NCBI GenBank assembly: GCA_022578605.1
Contig: MU394099.1
Coordinates: 124,391 to 188,390 of the forward strand
Direction: 5' to 3'
DNA from: Camillea tinctor
Taxonomy: Eukaryota; Ascomycota; Sordariomycetes; Xylariales; Xylariaceae
DNA length: 64,000 nucleotides
Shown here: positions 1 through 11,230 of the stretch, one piece after another
Layout of the letters: each line of letters begins with the position of its first letter
How positions within the stretch are numbered: position 1 is the first letter of the stretch
Made by a program: the position numbers and the translations under genes
Notes under the pieces: generated by a model
Told to the model about the DNA's origin: nothing
Database searches by the model: none
What the model saw: the letters and a program-made list of their open reading frames with translations, nothing else

Positions 1-909
1 ATTCCTATCCTAGGAGTATGTAATCTAGATGGAAATATTGTCATCGTGGTACAGGTTGATCCTATGACTCCGCTCAACTCAGCCGTCGTATATTCAGGGA
101 AAGGGGAAGTGTAAAATCTACAAGCCAACGTTCTTGCATGACAAGTGCCGCCGATCCCTCTTGGTTTCAATAAATCCCTATAGGTAAGTAATAAGCAGCT
201 GAACGACGCCTCCACCCTTTTGGTGAACTAACAACCTCAAAATGGAAAATTGGGTGTAATATTAATCCAAGATCTACCTAGCTAGGTACACGATGCTATA
301 GTTAATATGCCGATTGGCCATCCAGATGTGCATTGCTTACATCTATACAATTCGTTCGGCCAGCTTTTACGTAACTATTCGAAGAGTCTAGACTTATCTT
401 TTCGAATTATACTGTTCATGCACTGTCGAGAATATTCTAAATGAATCTCTTTACTAAATAACTTATACTACTTCACACTCTACTTGGTTACAGTTTAGGA
501 CATATCAGACTGTCAACCTGAGCCTTCATCTGATGTCCTGGGTTATGTTACCGTTGGTTCACAGAATAGTGGTTCCTAGTTCCTACGTCTTCATACGTCT
601 CCTTAGGTAAGTGTTGATAATTAATTAAACAGTAAAATATTCACGATTTGAACTTATGGTCTAGGTAACAAGAATACTACGTCCGTAGCGAAGTTGCAGT
701 GATAAATTAAGAGTACACTCTGCTAAAGGGATTTCAATTCTTTCATTCTATAATAACTACTGGGAGGCTGTAGAAAAACATGAGATAATGTAGAAAATTA
801 CGTATACATATGTCTGCGCAGGTTAATTACAGTGAATCGAAAGGAAACTGAATGAAAAGGTAGAGAGATTTAATCTTGCATCATGTCTGAATATCACAAG
901 ATACAGACA
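1..909. other. AT-rich intergenic region, no gene seen
   Basis: No open frame of useful length or recognisable domain is present on either strand. The sequence is AT-rich with scattered TACCTA/TAGGTA words. Its right part is the 3' flank of the minus-strand phosphatase-like gene that ends at 910. Confidence 0.6.
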
Positions 910-1662
910 CTAAACCTGTGTCCACCCTTCTACAAATCCTGGTACCCACCCTTTGATGGCTTTGATAGAATTTTGTTTGAGAGCCGCTTGATCCTGAGCG
1001 TTCAGACTCCAGAAGTTAGTCCCGCCACGTCGTGCGCGGCTGGCGCTTGTTTCTCTGAGCTCTGCCTCGACATCTTGTCCATTGATATGCCGAAACTGGT
1101 AAGATCGGTACTCGGCGTGCTTGAAATTTGTGCCACTCTGTCCAACGCCGCCAAAATCTTGGGTCAGAAATTGGGCCATGATACCATGTGTGACAACGAC
1201 AATATGTGCGTCAGGAGTCTTTTGGGCGATTTTGCGAAGGTAGACGCGAGCATCCCGAGCCCGAGCCTCGATATGAGGAACCGAAGTGGTTGTTTCATTC
1301 TTCGTATTCCAACCCTGATAAATAAGGGTACTATCTTGGCGTAAGAAAAACTCCCAGTCGAGCTGGGATTTGGTTTGGCCCCTATCGGAATCCCACAATC
1401 CCGTTGCCTGTAGCTCCGGAAGTAGGTGAACTTCCTTGCCACAATCATTTGCGGGAAGGAATGACAGAATGCTGGTGCTAATGGTTCTCCTCAACGGCGA
1501 CGAAAAGATGTGAGTGATTAGGTTCATGTAAGGAAAATCTTGAGACAGACTGGCACATTGTAGTCGACCAAAAGAAGTGAGGAGAGGGTCGACCATGGGT
1601 AGAGACCCCATTAGATTGTGGTGTGCTTCAGCACATCGAACGACGTGGATTTGATGGTCCAT
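910..1662 (-). CDS. histidine phosphatase (phosphoglycerate mutase-like) family protein, catalytic His replaced
   Basis: Single-exon frame of 250 aa with the layout of fungal phosphoglycerate-mutase-like proteins (histidine phosphatase branch 1), which are usually 230-290 aa. Seen: an N-terminal beta strand with the family motif at residues 6-12 reading VVRCAEA, where the family has R-H-[GA]-E; the second Arg block SSPLRRT near residue 55; QGWNTK near residue 117; EARARDAR near 132; and the second catalytic His in VVVTHG near 157. The RHG histidine, the phosphorylated nucleophile, is Cys (codon TGT), and the usual acidic residue in the PEVQE block reads PELQA. The fold looks intact but the chemistry is probably lost, so this may be a pseudoenzyme or a gene beginning to decay. 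Start chosen at the ATG six codons before the motif, as is usual in the family. The opposite-strand frame at 883-1344 is a shadow of this gene. Confidence 0.8.
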   Translation of the reverse strand: MDHQIHVVRCAEAHHNLMGSLPMVDPLLTSFGRLQCASLSQDFPYMNLITHIFSSPLRRTISTSILSFLPANDCGKEVHLLPELQATGLWDSDRGQTKSQLDWEFFLRQDSTLIYQGWNTKNETTTSVPHIEARARDARVYLRKIAQKTPDAHIVVVTHGIMAQFLTQDFGGVGQSGTNFKHAEYRSYQFRHINGQDVEAELRETSASRARRGGTNFWSLNAQDQAALKQNSIKAIKGWVPGFVEGWTQV

Positions 1663-2423
1663 GATTTCTCAGTCTCTTGGTTTCTGGTATCTTAGATTTT
1701 ATCGTTGATCGGGTCAGAGGTTGCTGGGTAATAGCAGATGTAGAGTGATGTTTGTGCTCTAGGATATCTTCTAGCACTGGGAGCAACCTACACATCTTAT
1801 ATCAATATGGATTTTCAAACTAACAAGACATATAGAATTAACATTTTCCAGCATAAAGCTATTGTTCATGAGTTCATGAACAATCTAGAAGAAAACAGGC
1901 ACCATTGTTTGATAACAACTCCTCTTCATTATGCACATCCAAATTAACAAAGAATGACCCCTAACAGAACAACACGATTAGGCCATCTGGTGTAAGAAAG
2001 ACCCAAATGTTAGCGTAGCAGAACTATCAAACTAGTAAAACCATACAAAGATATCGCAATTGCTGATGTCCTTTAACCTAAGGAAACCCGGAAGTCGGAA
2101 ATATGGAAAAGTAACACATAACCTAGTCCCTTTCTACATCTGATATAAATCATTAAGGGTCACATCATGGACCGAGAAGCAATGGGATATCCCATTTTGT
2201 GATGTTATATTATCTCCTAGATTTTAGGCTTGATTCTCAACCTTATTGTGATCAATACTTGTTACATCCATAGCTATGCCGCCAACGGGAAACACACGTG
2301 GTATGGTTGAATTCGCGCACAGATTTTGACTCCTCTACTACACCAATCCCGAACAGAAATAAGTGAGATTCATGCAAGTTCCCGGCTTTCTAGATAGTTA
2401 CACCCACCTACAGCCCTGGGTAC
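1663..2423. other. intergenic region with a small perfect palindrome
   Basis: AT-rich spacer between two minus-strand genes. It holds the 5' flank of the phosphatase-like gene and the 3' flank of the nitronate monooxygenase gene. The only structure noted is an inverted repeat at 1861-1884 with 11-bp arms and a 2-base centre (left arm ATTGTTCATGA). No coding potential was recognised. Confidence 0.5.
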
Positions 2424-3980
2424 TTAGAAGAAACCGTCGTCCACGATATTTGATTTAATGCCCGCAATGACCTTTGATGCTTCCTCCCTTAAACTCTTCG
2501 TGATCTGGGCAGCGGGTAATTCCTCCTTGACCAAGCCAACTCCGGTCCCGCTAAATTGAATATCGAGTTAATAATTGATTAATCTGACTGGCTGCGATAA
2601 TTAAATGGGAGACGGAGGAGGAGAAACTCACGACCAAGTGACCAGCTTAAAGACGTCACCTGCGTCCGTAGCCGCGTTGAAGCGTCTCTGGATTTCGTCA
2701 ATAGGCACGCCCGCTTCGTATTCGAGCAATAGCGGATGTAGGAGAGCCCGTCCATGATACGCTGCGGGCCATTCCATGTTACCCTGTATCCAATCGTGAA
2801 CCTCAGACCTAGCAGTAGCAGCAGCATCGCCTAGTGTCAGCAAAGTATATCTTACACGGATATATGACAGAAACGCGTAGGTTATATGCGAGCAAGCAAT
2901 GAGACCGACTCACTTTATGGTGTTGACGCCTCCATCAGAAGTTGATAGAAGTGCCTTCCTCCTGAATTCTGCCGCGTCTGACTCTTTTGCCACGCAGTAC
3001 TAGAAGAAGCTATATTAATCCTGTTTCCCCTATCATCAAGTAAAAGAATCAAGTATACAAAGAATTAAAGAAGAAGGGAAGTGTGACAACAAAAATGTAA
3101 CATATATCGAAAGCGAAAGGGGTAAAGAAAGAAAGAAAAAAACAACTCACCCTCGTTCCCAAGGCCGCCGCCTCAGCCCCCAGTGCCAGCGCAGCCGCCA
3201 CGCCCCTTCCATCTGCCATCCCGCCCGCAGCCCACAGGATGATATCCTTATCAGCAAACTCGTCACGCAGCATATCCGCGATCTCCGGGACCAAGCTGAC
3301 GATACCCGCGCCCTTAGCGAACAAGTGGCCGCCAGCATCCGACCCCTGCGCGACGATGATATCCGCGCCCTGCTTAACGGCCTCGCGCGCCGCCGCCACG
3401 TTGCCGACCTGCACGGCGATCTTGGGCTGCCAGGCTGCCGTCGAGGCCGCGCGCACCGAGGCGATCATGTCCGGAATGGTGTTCGGCACCGCGGGGTTCG
3501 GCGCGAACAGCCAGACCACGGCCGGCTGGTGCTTCACCAGGATGGGCACGACGGACTGCGGGAAGTGCACCGCAGACTTGGCGTAGGTGAGGAAGCCGAC
3601 GCCGATGGGCAGCGGTGAGAGGTGGTCCTTGGTCGCCGGGTCGTTCACGAGGAGCGTCCGAGCGACCGTCAGCTGCTCGTCGAAGCGCTTGAGCTCCGGC
3701 GCGTCGGGGCCGAGCTGGAAGCCGGCTTGGATGAAGCCTGGGTTGTTCGGTCAGGGCGGAGGTTTTTTATGTGGAGTGCTGCAATGAGCACCAGTAGCGC
3801 CAGCACGAGGACAAAGTAGATGAGGAGTGAAGAAAATATAATCTCACCCAGACCGCCGGCTTTGGTTACCTCGGCTGCAAGCCTCCCGTTCGACACTTTC
3901 AACGTCGGCGCGCTGATAATGAGCGGGTGAGACGTGGTTGGGAACAATTCGCCCATTCTGGTGAGTGGTTTGGCTGGCAT
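2424..3980 (-). CDS. nitronate monooxygenase (2-nitropropane dioxygenase) family, FMN-dependent
   Basis: Five exons on the minus strand: 3980-3848, 3737-3151, 2999-2914, 2850-2632 and 2550-2424. They total 1152 nt, giving 383 aa. All introns are GT-AG with GTGAG donors (110, 151, 63 and 81 bp), and the phases close exactly. Family marks, in order: N-terminal PLIISAPTLKVSNGRLA and AGGLGFI (the usual AP-M-GVS...AGGLG), IAVQVGNVAAAREAVKQGAD, the flavin/catalytic block QGSDAGGH near residue 170, LWAAGGMADGRGVAAALALGA, then WPAAYHGRAL and a C-terminal WSGTGVGLV. These enzymes oxidise alkyl nitronates (for example propionate-3-nitronate) using FMN and O2. The exon 4 acceptor was taken at 2851 because it alone keeps the frame; the nearer TAG at 2834 breaks it. 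Start: the ATG at 3980 precedes the conserved strand by about 19 residues; an internal ATG eight codons later is also possible. Confidence 0.85.
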
Positions 3981-5111
3981 GTCGACTAATAGTCTATTGT
4001 ACGTGTATACAAATCTATAATTTCCGGCTGTGAGAGCAGATGTTTTGAAGCGTTCCTTGATGCCTGTGTTCTTCACACGAGTGAGTGTACTCCAAAATCT
4101 AAGGAAAGCATATCAGAAGATGAGGTTCCATGGACAGTATTTAAGTACATCGCATCCGTGGTCTTACCTCGATGAATATAACAACATCCTTGGTTGAGTC
4201 ATCAAATCGGATACCACTTTTCACCTGCCCAATTTCGTAGCATCAGCATCAACACGTCAAGAACATTGAACCGACCGCGCCGCAGTGGTGGATACAGAGG
4301 TACATACGAAGAGTAACGCATTGAAAGTCTGTGTAGGTCGTCGTATGACGGCATTTCATGTGATCCCTAAACTTTACGCCAGACAACCGAAAGGCGACCC
4401 TCCAAGGCTGCGGGAAGAACACCTCCTCGGAGATGTCATTAGTCTGCAGTAGTGCATCCCCTCGTCCGAATTAGGTAGCATCAATTTTGTGTTTGCTAAT
4501 AAATTGAGACGCAGTTGTGTCAAAGACCACCCTCGCCCAGTTTTCCCTTATATCGAGTGCTGTAGTAATACTTTCGCGATGTTCACGTACAGGACATTAC
4601 TTTAAACCCTTTCCTAAAACGACGTGCGGGCGGGATTTTACGGGACCAGAACAGATCCCGCAAATATGCAGATCCTCCCGCATCGAATACATACAGTGTA
4701 GCACGTGGTCAACGTTGAATAGGAATTCTGTATACTAGTAGTCTAAAATACGAGCAATTCAGGGGTAATTGACATGAATGAACCGAGGCAGCGCCGTGGG
4801 CTCCGGAGACTTATACTCAAAACTCTCCGGCTACCACCACGCACCTCTCTCCGCAAGCAAGCTCCGTAGTGGGGGGAGCTGTGAGAGGGGCCGTCTTAAT
4901 TCTCATGGAATAGAGGCCTTTCACAGTCTTTTTGTTAAGTCAGCTTGTGGTTGAATAAACGTTCTAATAGTTTTTTGAGGAATATTATCTGCGTACCCCT
5001 TTTCCTCCCTATTTACGTTCTTTCGTGTTGAAGTTCTCGAGTCTATTTCCAACCATATATTAGTCGATAATGTCTCCGGTTGACCAGAGCCTCAACTCCC
5101 CCACCCCCACC

Positions 5112-5267
5112 GCGACAGAAAGTCTGCGAGCATACCCGGGGATTCTGAATAGTCGGCGATAATCCACTCTTTAAGGGGGGCTCAACCCAAGGGCTCGACC
5201 CCCGATTGCCGTAGAAAGTCAGTGAGTATCCACGGAAGCTCTGGTAGTCGGCGATGTCCCACTTTTT
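5112..5267 (+). repeat. imperfect direct repeat, two units of about 57-60 bp
   Basis: Unit 1 (about 5112-5172) and unit 2 (about 5211-5267) share GAAAGTC-type starts, a central GAGYATMC block and the word TAGTCGGCGAT followed by a CCACTYTTT end. They are separated by about 40 bp rich in C and G. The copies are diverged, so this looks like an old duplication inside a mobile-element remnant rather than a recent tandem array. Confidence 0.55.
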
Positions 5268-5404
5268 GCCCGGCAGTTGATTCTATACCCCGGACCGGTA
5301 TTCGACTCTTTCGGGGAAAGAACAGACCATATCTAGATTATTAAGACCCTAAACAACATATAACTTAGGTATGTTATATGAGAGAAAACATCTGAGCGCT
5401 TTGA

Positions 5405-5437
5405 CCCAGCATGCGGCTCGAGTCCGCACCTGCTGGG
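5405..5437. repeat. strong imperfect hairpin (12-bp stem)
   Basis: Inverted repeat: CCCAGCA plus TGCGG on the left pairs with CCGCA and TGCTGGG on the right, with a 7-nt loop and a 2-nt bulge. It stands out in an otherwise AT-rich stretch. No T-run or tRNA box pair goes with it, so a bacterial-type terminator or tRNA is not supported. A transposon end is more likely. Confidence 0.5.
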
Positions 5438-6064
5438 CTTGCCATCGTGATACCGGCTACAATAGACCAACTATCCTAATGCATACACCGAGTGCACTGG
5501 ACGAGTGCCGCAATTTCTAACAAACGGATATCAGAATCTTAAAGTGGTTGAGTTACATCGTGTAGTGTGAATGCTTCATCTTTGCTAAGCGCTGGATCTA
5601 GAGCTTGATAATCACTATCACCTCGACGTAATAGCACCAGCCAACCTAGTATTATAAGGCTAAGAGATACGTAAAATACACTCATCTCTATTTGGGAATA
5701 GCATAAAGACAGTAGTATACGATGAAACTAAGCTATGGGAGTCTAGATCCATAATTTTTGGTGTCGTGCTTTGAACCATATTGGGCGTTTGCAATATAAG
5801 GCAGTTTTCCGGATAGCAATAGCTACCAAATAGAGTTATATTAATACTGGAATATAGTTAAAGAGTCTATATGGGAACATAATATTTTGCCGCGATATAA
5901 ATTTTATAATATACTATAGCATGAAATTAACAGTGAAGGCAATTCTTCAATGGCATCTATGCAAAGAACCCCCCTTTCCCCCTTGCTCCTTTAAATCCAA
6001 CACATATTATGCGTAACCTACCTATTACCTTCACCTCCTTCTCAGACTAGTAAAATATCTGCTT

Positions 6065-6077
6065 GGGGGGGGGGGGG
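6065..6077 (+). repeat. poly-G tract
   Basis: A run of 13 G residues just downstream (in the gene's direction) of the HET gene's stop codon. It is a simple homopolymer, so its exact length may be unreliable. Confidence 0.8.
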
Positions 6078-6141
6078 ATTCTTAGTCCCGCAGCTACCTG
6101 AAGCCCGCAGAATGAGCATATCGTTTCCCAAGGGTCCTAAC

Positions 6142-8591
6142 CTAGCACAATACAACCGTCTCCCACCGTGGCTGGCACTGTTTCCAGTAGCACATGGTGA
6201 TAACCCCGACACCAACCCTGCGCGCTACGAACGGCTGGCACGCCAGTCGATCGACAAGCATCACGCGGAGCTGCCATACGTCGTGGTGCTGCTTGAGAAA
6301 TACCGACCACTTCCGGGCCGCCAGGGTCTTCAGAGCTCCCGATATGACGACGAAGTCGAACGGTTTTCCCCTAGTACCTAAGACATCCCCATATACTTTA
6401 ACCCAACTACGGCTCATTTCCAGGTGCCCGACCACTATACCCTCTTTGTTGCAGATGGAAAGCTGTTGCATATTCGTATCTTTGCCAGAGTAGCCGGGTT
6501 GGTGGGTGTAATCCAGACTGAGAGATGCCACGGTTGTGTTGAAGACTAAGGAGCCCGGATACATGGCCGCAGCTAGCTTGCAGGCTTCCCCGTTCAATGT
6601 CTGGTGAAGAATCGCTTGACGCGGGTTATGGGGGCATTCCCCCCAGTCCTGAGCAGTTCTCCAGTCCCCGGGCAGGGCCTTACGGTTGAGAGGCGGCAGT
6701 TTATCCCGGCTTGCCAATTCCTCGAGCGTCACTTCGTGCTCGACCCACCGTTCTTGGGCGTTCAGTTTCCGAAGCCCGCAGGCCGGGTCTTGGTAGTAGA
6801 AGAGGACCAGGCTCGCAATCTCGAGCATATCGCTGTCTGTGCCACTGCCGCAGTCGGCCCATTCGTAGTTGATGCATCCCAGCGACGCTGCCCAGCTCCA
6901 GCTGGGTATCTCTGGCATATCGTCCCTCCGGCCTACCTCTCCTGGACAACTCCACATAAGACACTGTGGCAAATATCTCTCTGGCAGCCCAAAAAGCATC
7001 GGGCATGCAAATGACTCTGAAAGGGCGCTGGCCACGCCTGAGAATGCATTGAGGATGTCGGTGTTGTAGGAAAGCTGCCGTGATGTATAGTTTTTGACCC
7101 ATGCGCTGTATTTCTTGAGAGGCATCTTGTCCTTTACGTCAGGGGACCATGCGCCGCCATTGAGAGAAGCAGACTCAAAATATCCCGTAATATTATAAAT
7201 GCTCATCTCTTCCGTACCTTGAACACCAGCTAGTGTGCGCTGCTCTAAGAGCATGGGAGGGCACCATGTGAGTTCTTCGCTTGCTTGTGCCTGGCAGCAT
7301 TCGAACACTACTTGGTGTTCCGTGATGAACAAACACCTGCGAGAGAGTAGCCGCTCCTGGAACGTCCAACCCCTGTGATTCCAGAGTGAGGTGTCTACGA
7401 GACTCTCGATGCCATTTGGTTCTATCGTGCGCGTTTCTACTTCGGCATGATAAGGAGGGCGCCAGACAGAAGAGCGGGGATTTCTTGGAACCTGTCGGTA
7501 ACCAGGAAGACCCTCTCCATTACGAACGTTAAGGGCTGCCACTATCGTAAAAGTTGCAGAACGGTAGATCCTGTCCATGGCGAGTATCTGAGCAGGCTTC
7601 AGCTCCGGGTGGTCTTGGATAATGCATAGTCGATCAATCCAGAGGTAAGTCTCTCCGAGATCGCGACATAGAGATATCGCATCTGAGATGACACCCGGCA
7701 AAGTGATCTCACTGAGTTTGCCTGGAGTCTCCAGATCTCTGAAGTTATTCTTTTCGAGTTGGAATTCGCCCCGGCCATCGCCGGTAGAACTTGAACCCCA
7801 CATGTAGCTCAGCGCGACGAAACGTACCGGCTCAGGCAACTCAATAATGTTCATGCTCACCACATCAATTAGTCGAAATCCCTGGGGCAGATCTATTGGA
7901 ATGAGCATTGATTCATCGGGGTTCACATAATCAAGGATCATGATTTTGGGAATACTTTACCGGTTTGGCCAAGGGTTTCAGCACATTTTTCAGCATGGAT
8001 GGTATCACAACCATGAATCCACCTCTTGATCGTCAAGACATCGAAAAACGGCACGGTCCATTCCTCAATCTTGTATAAGCGCGGTGCTTCAGCTGGAGAG
8101 TAATATACACAAAACTGAGGGGTCGCCGTGAACAGAGTCCGTTCCTTGGTTTTAGGACCCAGAGGTTCCGGGGCAGCACGGTAGTCGTCCTTTTCATCAA
8201 ATCCAGTGCGGTCCTCTGGGACTTTCACGATTAATCTAACAAACATCTTGATGGAGATGATATTTGCATGCAAGTCAGTTCTGCGTCGGGGACTGTACCC
8301 AGTCTCTAGGTAGAGTGGCCCTAGGATATCAACCGAGATTTGGGAATTGGACCATGGCTGTGAAAGCCCGAGGGCTTGCCGGCGAGTGTCGAGCACCTCT
8401 AGTACAGCTCTGCATAGTAAACAGTGGCGGTTCAGGGAAAGTCCGGCGGCAGTTATCACGTTGTGAATAGGGTCAGATCCTAGCCTATGAAGGTCAATAT
8501 CGTCCCAACCTATACAACGGTCGCAAAGAAGTTCCGATGGCTGGGAAGGATCAATCTTGGGGATTTGTTCCAGCCCCAGGCTAGCATTCAT
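6142..8591 (-). CDS. HET-domain protein (heterokaryon incompatibility), two exons
   Basis: Exon 1 8591-7961 and exon 2 7892-6142, 2382 nt in total, giving 793 aa. The two frames look broken because the first ends in a TGA that overlaps an ATG of the second. A 68-bp intron (donor GTAAAG at 7960, acceptor AATAG ending at 7893) restores a single frame and puts LPQGFRLIDV directly after the cysteine block, as in the family. Domains: N-terminal LCDRC and HCLLC cysteine pairs (residues about 22-60), then the HET domain with FVALSYMWG near 240, YLWIDRLCIIQD near 290 and the WTFQERLLSRRCLF block near 382. The C-terminal half has the IPSWSWAASLG motif and WVKVYGDVLG-type strands common in long HET proteins. 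HET proteins trigger cell death on non-self contact. The partner and allelic specificity cannot be read from sequence. No transmembrane segment was seen. Confidence 0.82.
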
Positions 8592-10421
8592 GTCGTTTGT
8601 TGTTACGATTCGAGCCCTTGGGGAGAAACCTCATTGTTGTTGCGTGAGGAACTAAGCTACCTAGGTGGCCACGCAGAGCAGTGTGGCTCGTTTACATACA
8701 AACAAGTCTATTTTCTAGACTCAGAGTTCAGCTCTCCAGCACCTATCCCTTGTCATTTATTAACATATAAGAAAGCCATGGGCTACGGTCTGGGCGAAGG
8801 AATGGCATGGTGGGGGCAGTAAGTGGGTTGAACGAATCAGCATGATATTCCACGCTAGAGCGTGTTCCTTCAAGCCGATGAATGTACTGGGAATTAAGAG
8901 GGATAGGGAGAGCGCTGGATACACAAGGAATCGGGTACCTTAGTTATGCCTATACAACTAATACTCTAGAGATTAAATGAGATGGGTTATTGGTATAAGT
9001 CTACGTATATATTCAGCCATAGTAATTAGTTTGTGCCTTACCTCTCCCCAAAACTACTATAAAATCTAAGATGGACTCCTCACCATTATAAGAAAGGGAC
9101 TGGATATATCGACATCATTGCTCTTTTCTTGAACTCGACTTATCATCCTCTATATCTTCGTATTTAAGTAACAGCTGAAAGCCAATTAGCTTAGCTTCAG
9201 CTACAGCGAAATCCGTACCATACAGGGGCTTATAGTTTAAGAACCAGATTAAATCAATATACCAGCTTCATTAACAGAAATTAAACAAACAGGATACCCC
9301 CTAATATAGCCTGCCAAGTCATAGTTTATTCATTTGGACCACTACTATTTACCCTGTACAGTTCGATAAAACATAGAAAAGCACAGCATTAGGGATCATA
9401 TATATTGGCCTGTTTCCTACTGTATGTATGTAGTGTACTTTTCTTTAACTTAGTCACTACTGCTTATATACAATACCTAATAAATAAAAGATAAATTGTT
9501 TTAAAAAGAGAAATATAATCGTCTGTAAACTACACTCTGCATCCCCTCCATGTCCTTCAGGCCCAAGCCCACCACCGGGCAACTTGCTTTCTGCTTAAAG
9601 AAAAGCCAGGCCGGCCCTACCAATTCTCCGACAGCTAGTTCAATTCAGACTCATCAGCCAATCACATTACATGCTACTGCTCTTTGCCATTGACCAATTA
9701 AATCTCATCTTTTCCCCAAGCTAACACGATAAGATTAGATAAGATAGGCCTCAGCACGCTTATTGGACAAATAATGGTAAAGGATTAGATGACATCATCG
9801 CATCACCATCTCTCCTTTCCTGTCTCTTGTAGGGGGAATTGTAGTATGCCTAGGTTAATCCCACCCAGCGCGCCATCCTACACACATTGCTCGTTTGTCC
9901 GCTAGGACTGAAAGTTGATAGATGAATCATTTGTTTATACATGACAATAGACAGATAGATTGCAAAGTATAGCTCATAATCATTCTTGTCAATCTAAGCT
10001 AATTTATTTACTAGTCCCTTTAATAAAAACGCAACGCAACAAGCCAGAGCGAGGACGAAAAACGACTCCCTTAGGTACCCAACCTATCGGGAGTAATACC
10101 GCCTGGTATACTGTCTATTTATCTGCTTCCTTCCTCACGAGGCAAGGCAAGAAAAAAGAACAGGCAAGTAAGCAGATGACGAAAACTTACCATGGAAGAA
10201 AAGCATCGAGAAACCAGGTCAGAGATTTAACCTAAAACACCCAACTTACCTACGTACTCCAGTTATGTATACACACCATCGACTAATCCAATTAACCCTA
10301 TCTAAGGTTAAGCCAGTAGTCTCATCACATTCCCTTATATTCCTGTAACCTTCAGGTCCAACACGCCAGCAATCCTATATACCTCCCTCACTATTCCTTT
10401 CCTTCAACCTCCGCCACCCAA

Positions 10422-10447
10422 ACTCCCAACTCCCAACTCCCAACTCC
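10422..10447 (+). repeat. heptanucleotide tandem repeat (CTCCCAA)n
   Basis: About 3.5 near-perfect copies of CTCCCAA, ending in CTCCACA. A simple minisatellite in a noncoding low-complexity block. Confidence 0.7.
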
Positions 10448-10628
10448 ACACTTTGGGAAGAAGAAGAAAAAGCGAAAATAATATATCTATATCTTGCCAC
10501 CCTCCTCCATTCTTTACTTCCCATCCCCTTCCCCATCCTCCCAACTCTATCTCTCCATCGCCACTTACCCTGACCCCCTGAAAAAAAAACCATAAAAAAA
10601 ACGGCTGCCAAGGGGTATCAGAAGGAAG

Positions 10629-10688
10629 AATACCAATAGAAAAAGAATAATACCAATAGAAAAAGAATAATATCGATAGAAGAAGGTT
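10629..10688 (+). repeat. 20-bp tandem repeat, three units
   Basis: Three head-to-tail copies of a 20-bp unit (AATACCAATAGAAAAAGAAT). The first two are identical or nearly so and the third carries substitutions (ATATCGATAGAAG). It lies in noncoding DNA. Confidence 0.75.
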
Positions 10689-10889
10689 TAATATCAACCA
10701 TACCTAAACAAATAAATAAAAAAACTCACTTGTATTCCACTTCCACTTCCAGTTTTTACTTACTTACTTCATGATATTATCTACATAAGTTCATTTGCAA
10801 AAAAAAAATAAATTCATAAAAAACTTAATCATTCTCCCTTCCCCTTTCTTCTCCCCCACCCCCATGTCCTCCCCGTGTCCCTCGATAAA

Positions 10890-10985
10890 AAAAGTCAAGT
10901 TAAAAGCCAAATCAAAAGCCCATTGTAAAAAAAAAAAAGAAAAGTCATAAGTCCAAAAAGTCAAAGTTAAAGTCAAAGTCAAGTC
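10890..10985 (+). repeat. degenerate (AAGTCA)n / AAAGYCAAA-rich stretch
   Basis: Irregular repeats of AAGTCAA, AAAGTC and AAAAGCC, broken by a 12-base A-run. A purine-rich simple sequence with no sign of coding. Confidence 0.5.
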
Positions 10986-10989
10986 CCTA

Positions 10990-11230
10990 ATGATCACTCC
11001 ACTTTACTTTCCTTTATATCTTTTTTTTTTTTTAGTTTTGTTTTACTTTCACTTCACTTTTCTTCACTTTCCATTTATTTCCCTTTTACTTTTATTCGCT
11101 GTCTTTTTATTTCCCTTTCACTTTCCTTTTACTTTCCTTTTACGCTCACTTCATTTTCCTTTCCTTTCTCTTCCTCTCTTGCCTACCTTCAAACCCCCCC
11201 CCCCCCCCCTTTTCCCCTTCCCCTAAACCC
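10990..11230 (+). repeat. long pyrimidine tract with poly-C
   Basis: Almost pure C/T on the plus strand, built from irregular CTTTCCTTTTA units and ending in a C-run at about 11193-11209. Further pyrimidine tracts follow at 11350-11500 and 11590-11660. Such strand-asymmetric tracts can form triplex or H-DNA; no function is claimed here. Confidence 0.6.

Larger units (their letters stand above)
3981..6141. other. intergenic region with degenerate repeat remnants
   Basis: Between the 5' end of the nitronate monooxygenase gene and the 3' end of the HET gene. No coding frame was recognised. It includes an imperfect direct repeat (5112-5172 and 5211-5267), a strong hairpin (5405-5437), AT-rich sequence at 5480-5960 and a poly-G tract at 6065-6077. 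The repeats and the uneven base composition suggest a decayed transposable element, but no family could be assigned. Confidence 0.5.

Noticed and set aside
883..1344. Plus-strand frame of 153 codons
   Set aside because: It is antisense to the phosphatase-like gene, which has clear family motifs; the plus frame has none.
7938..7961. Frameshift or dicistronic stop-start (ATGA) in the first HET gene
   Set aside because: A GT-AG intron at 7893-7960 restores the frame and the family spacing, so a lesion is not needed.
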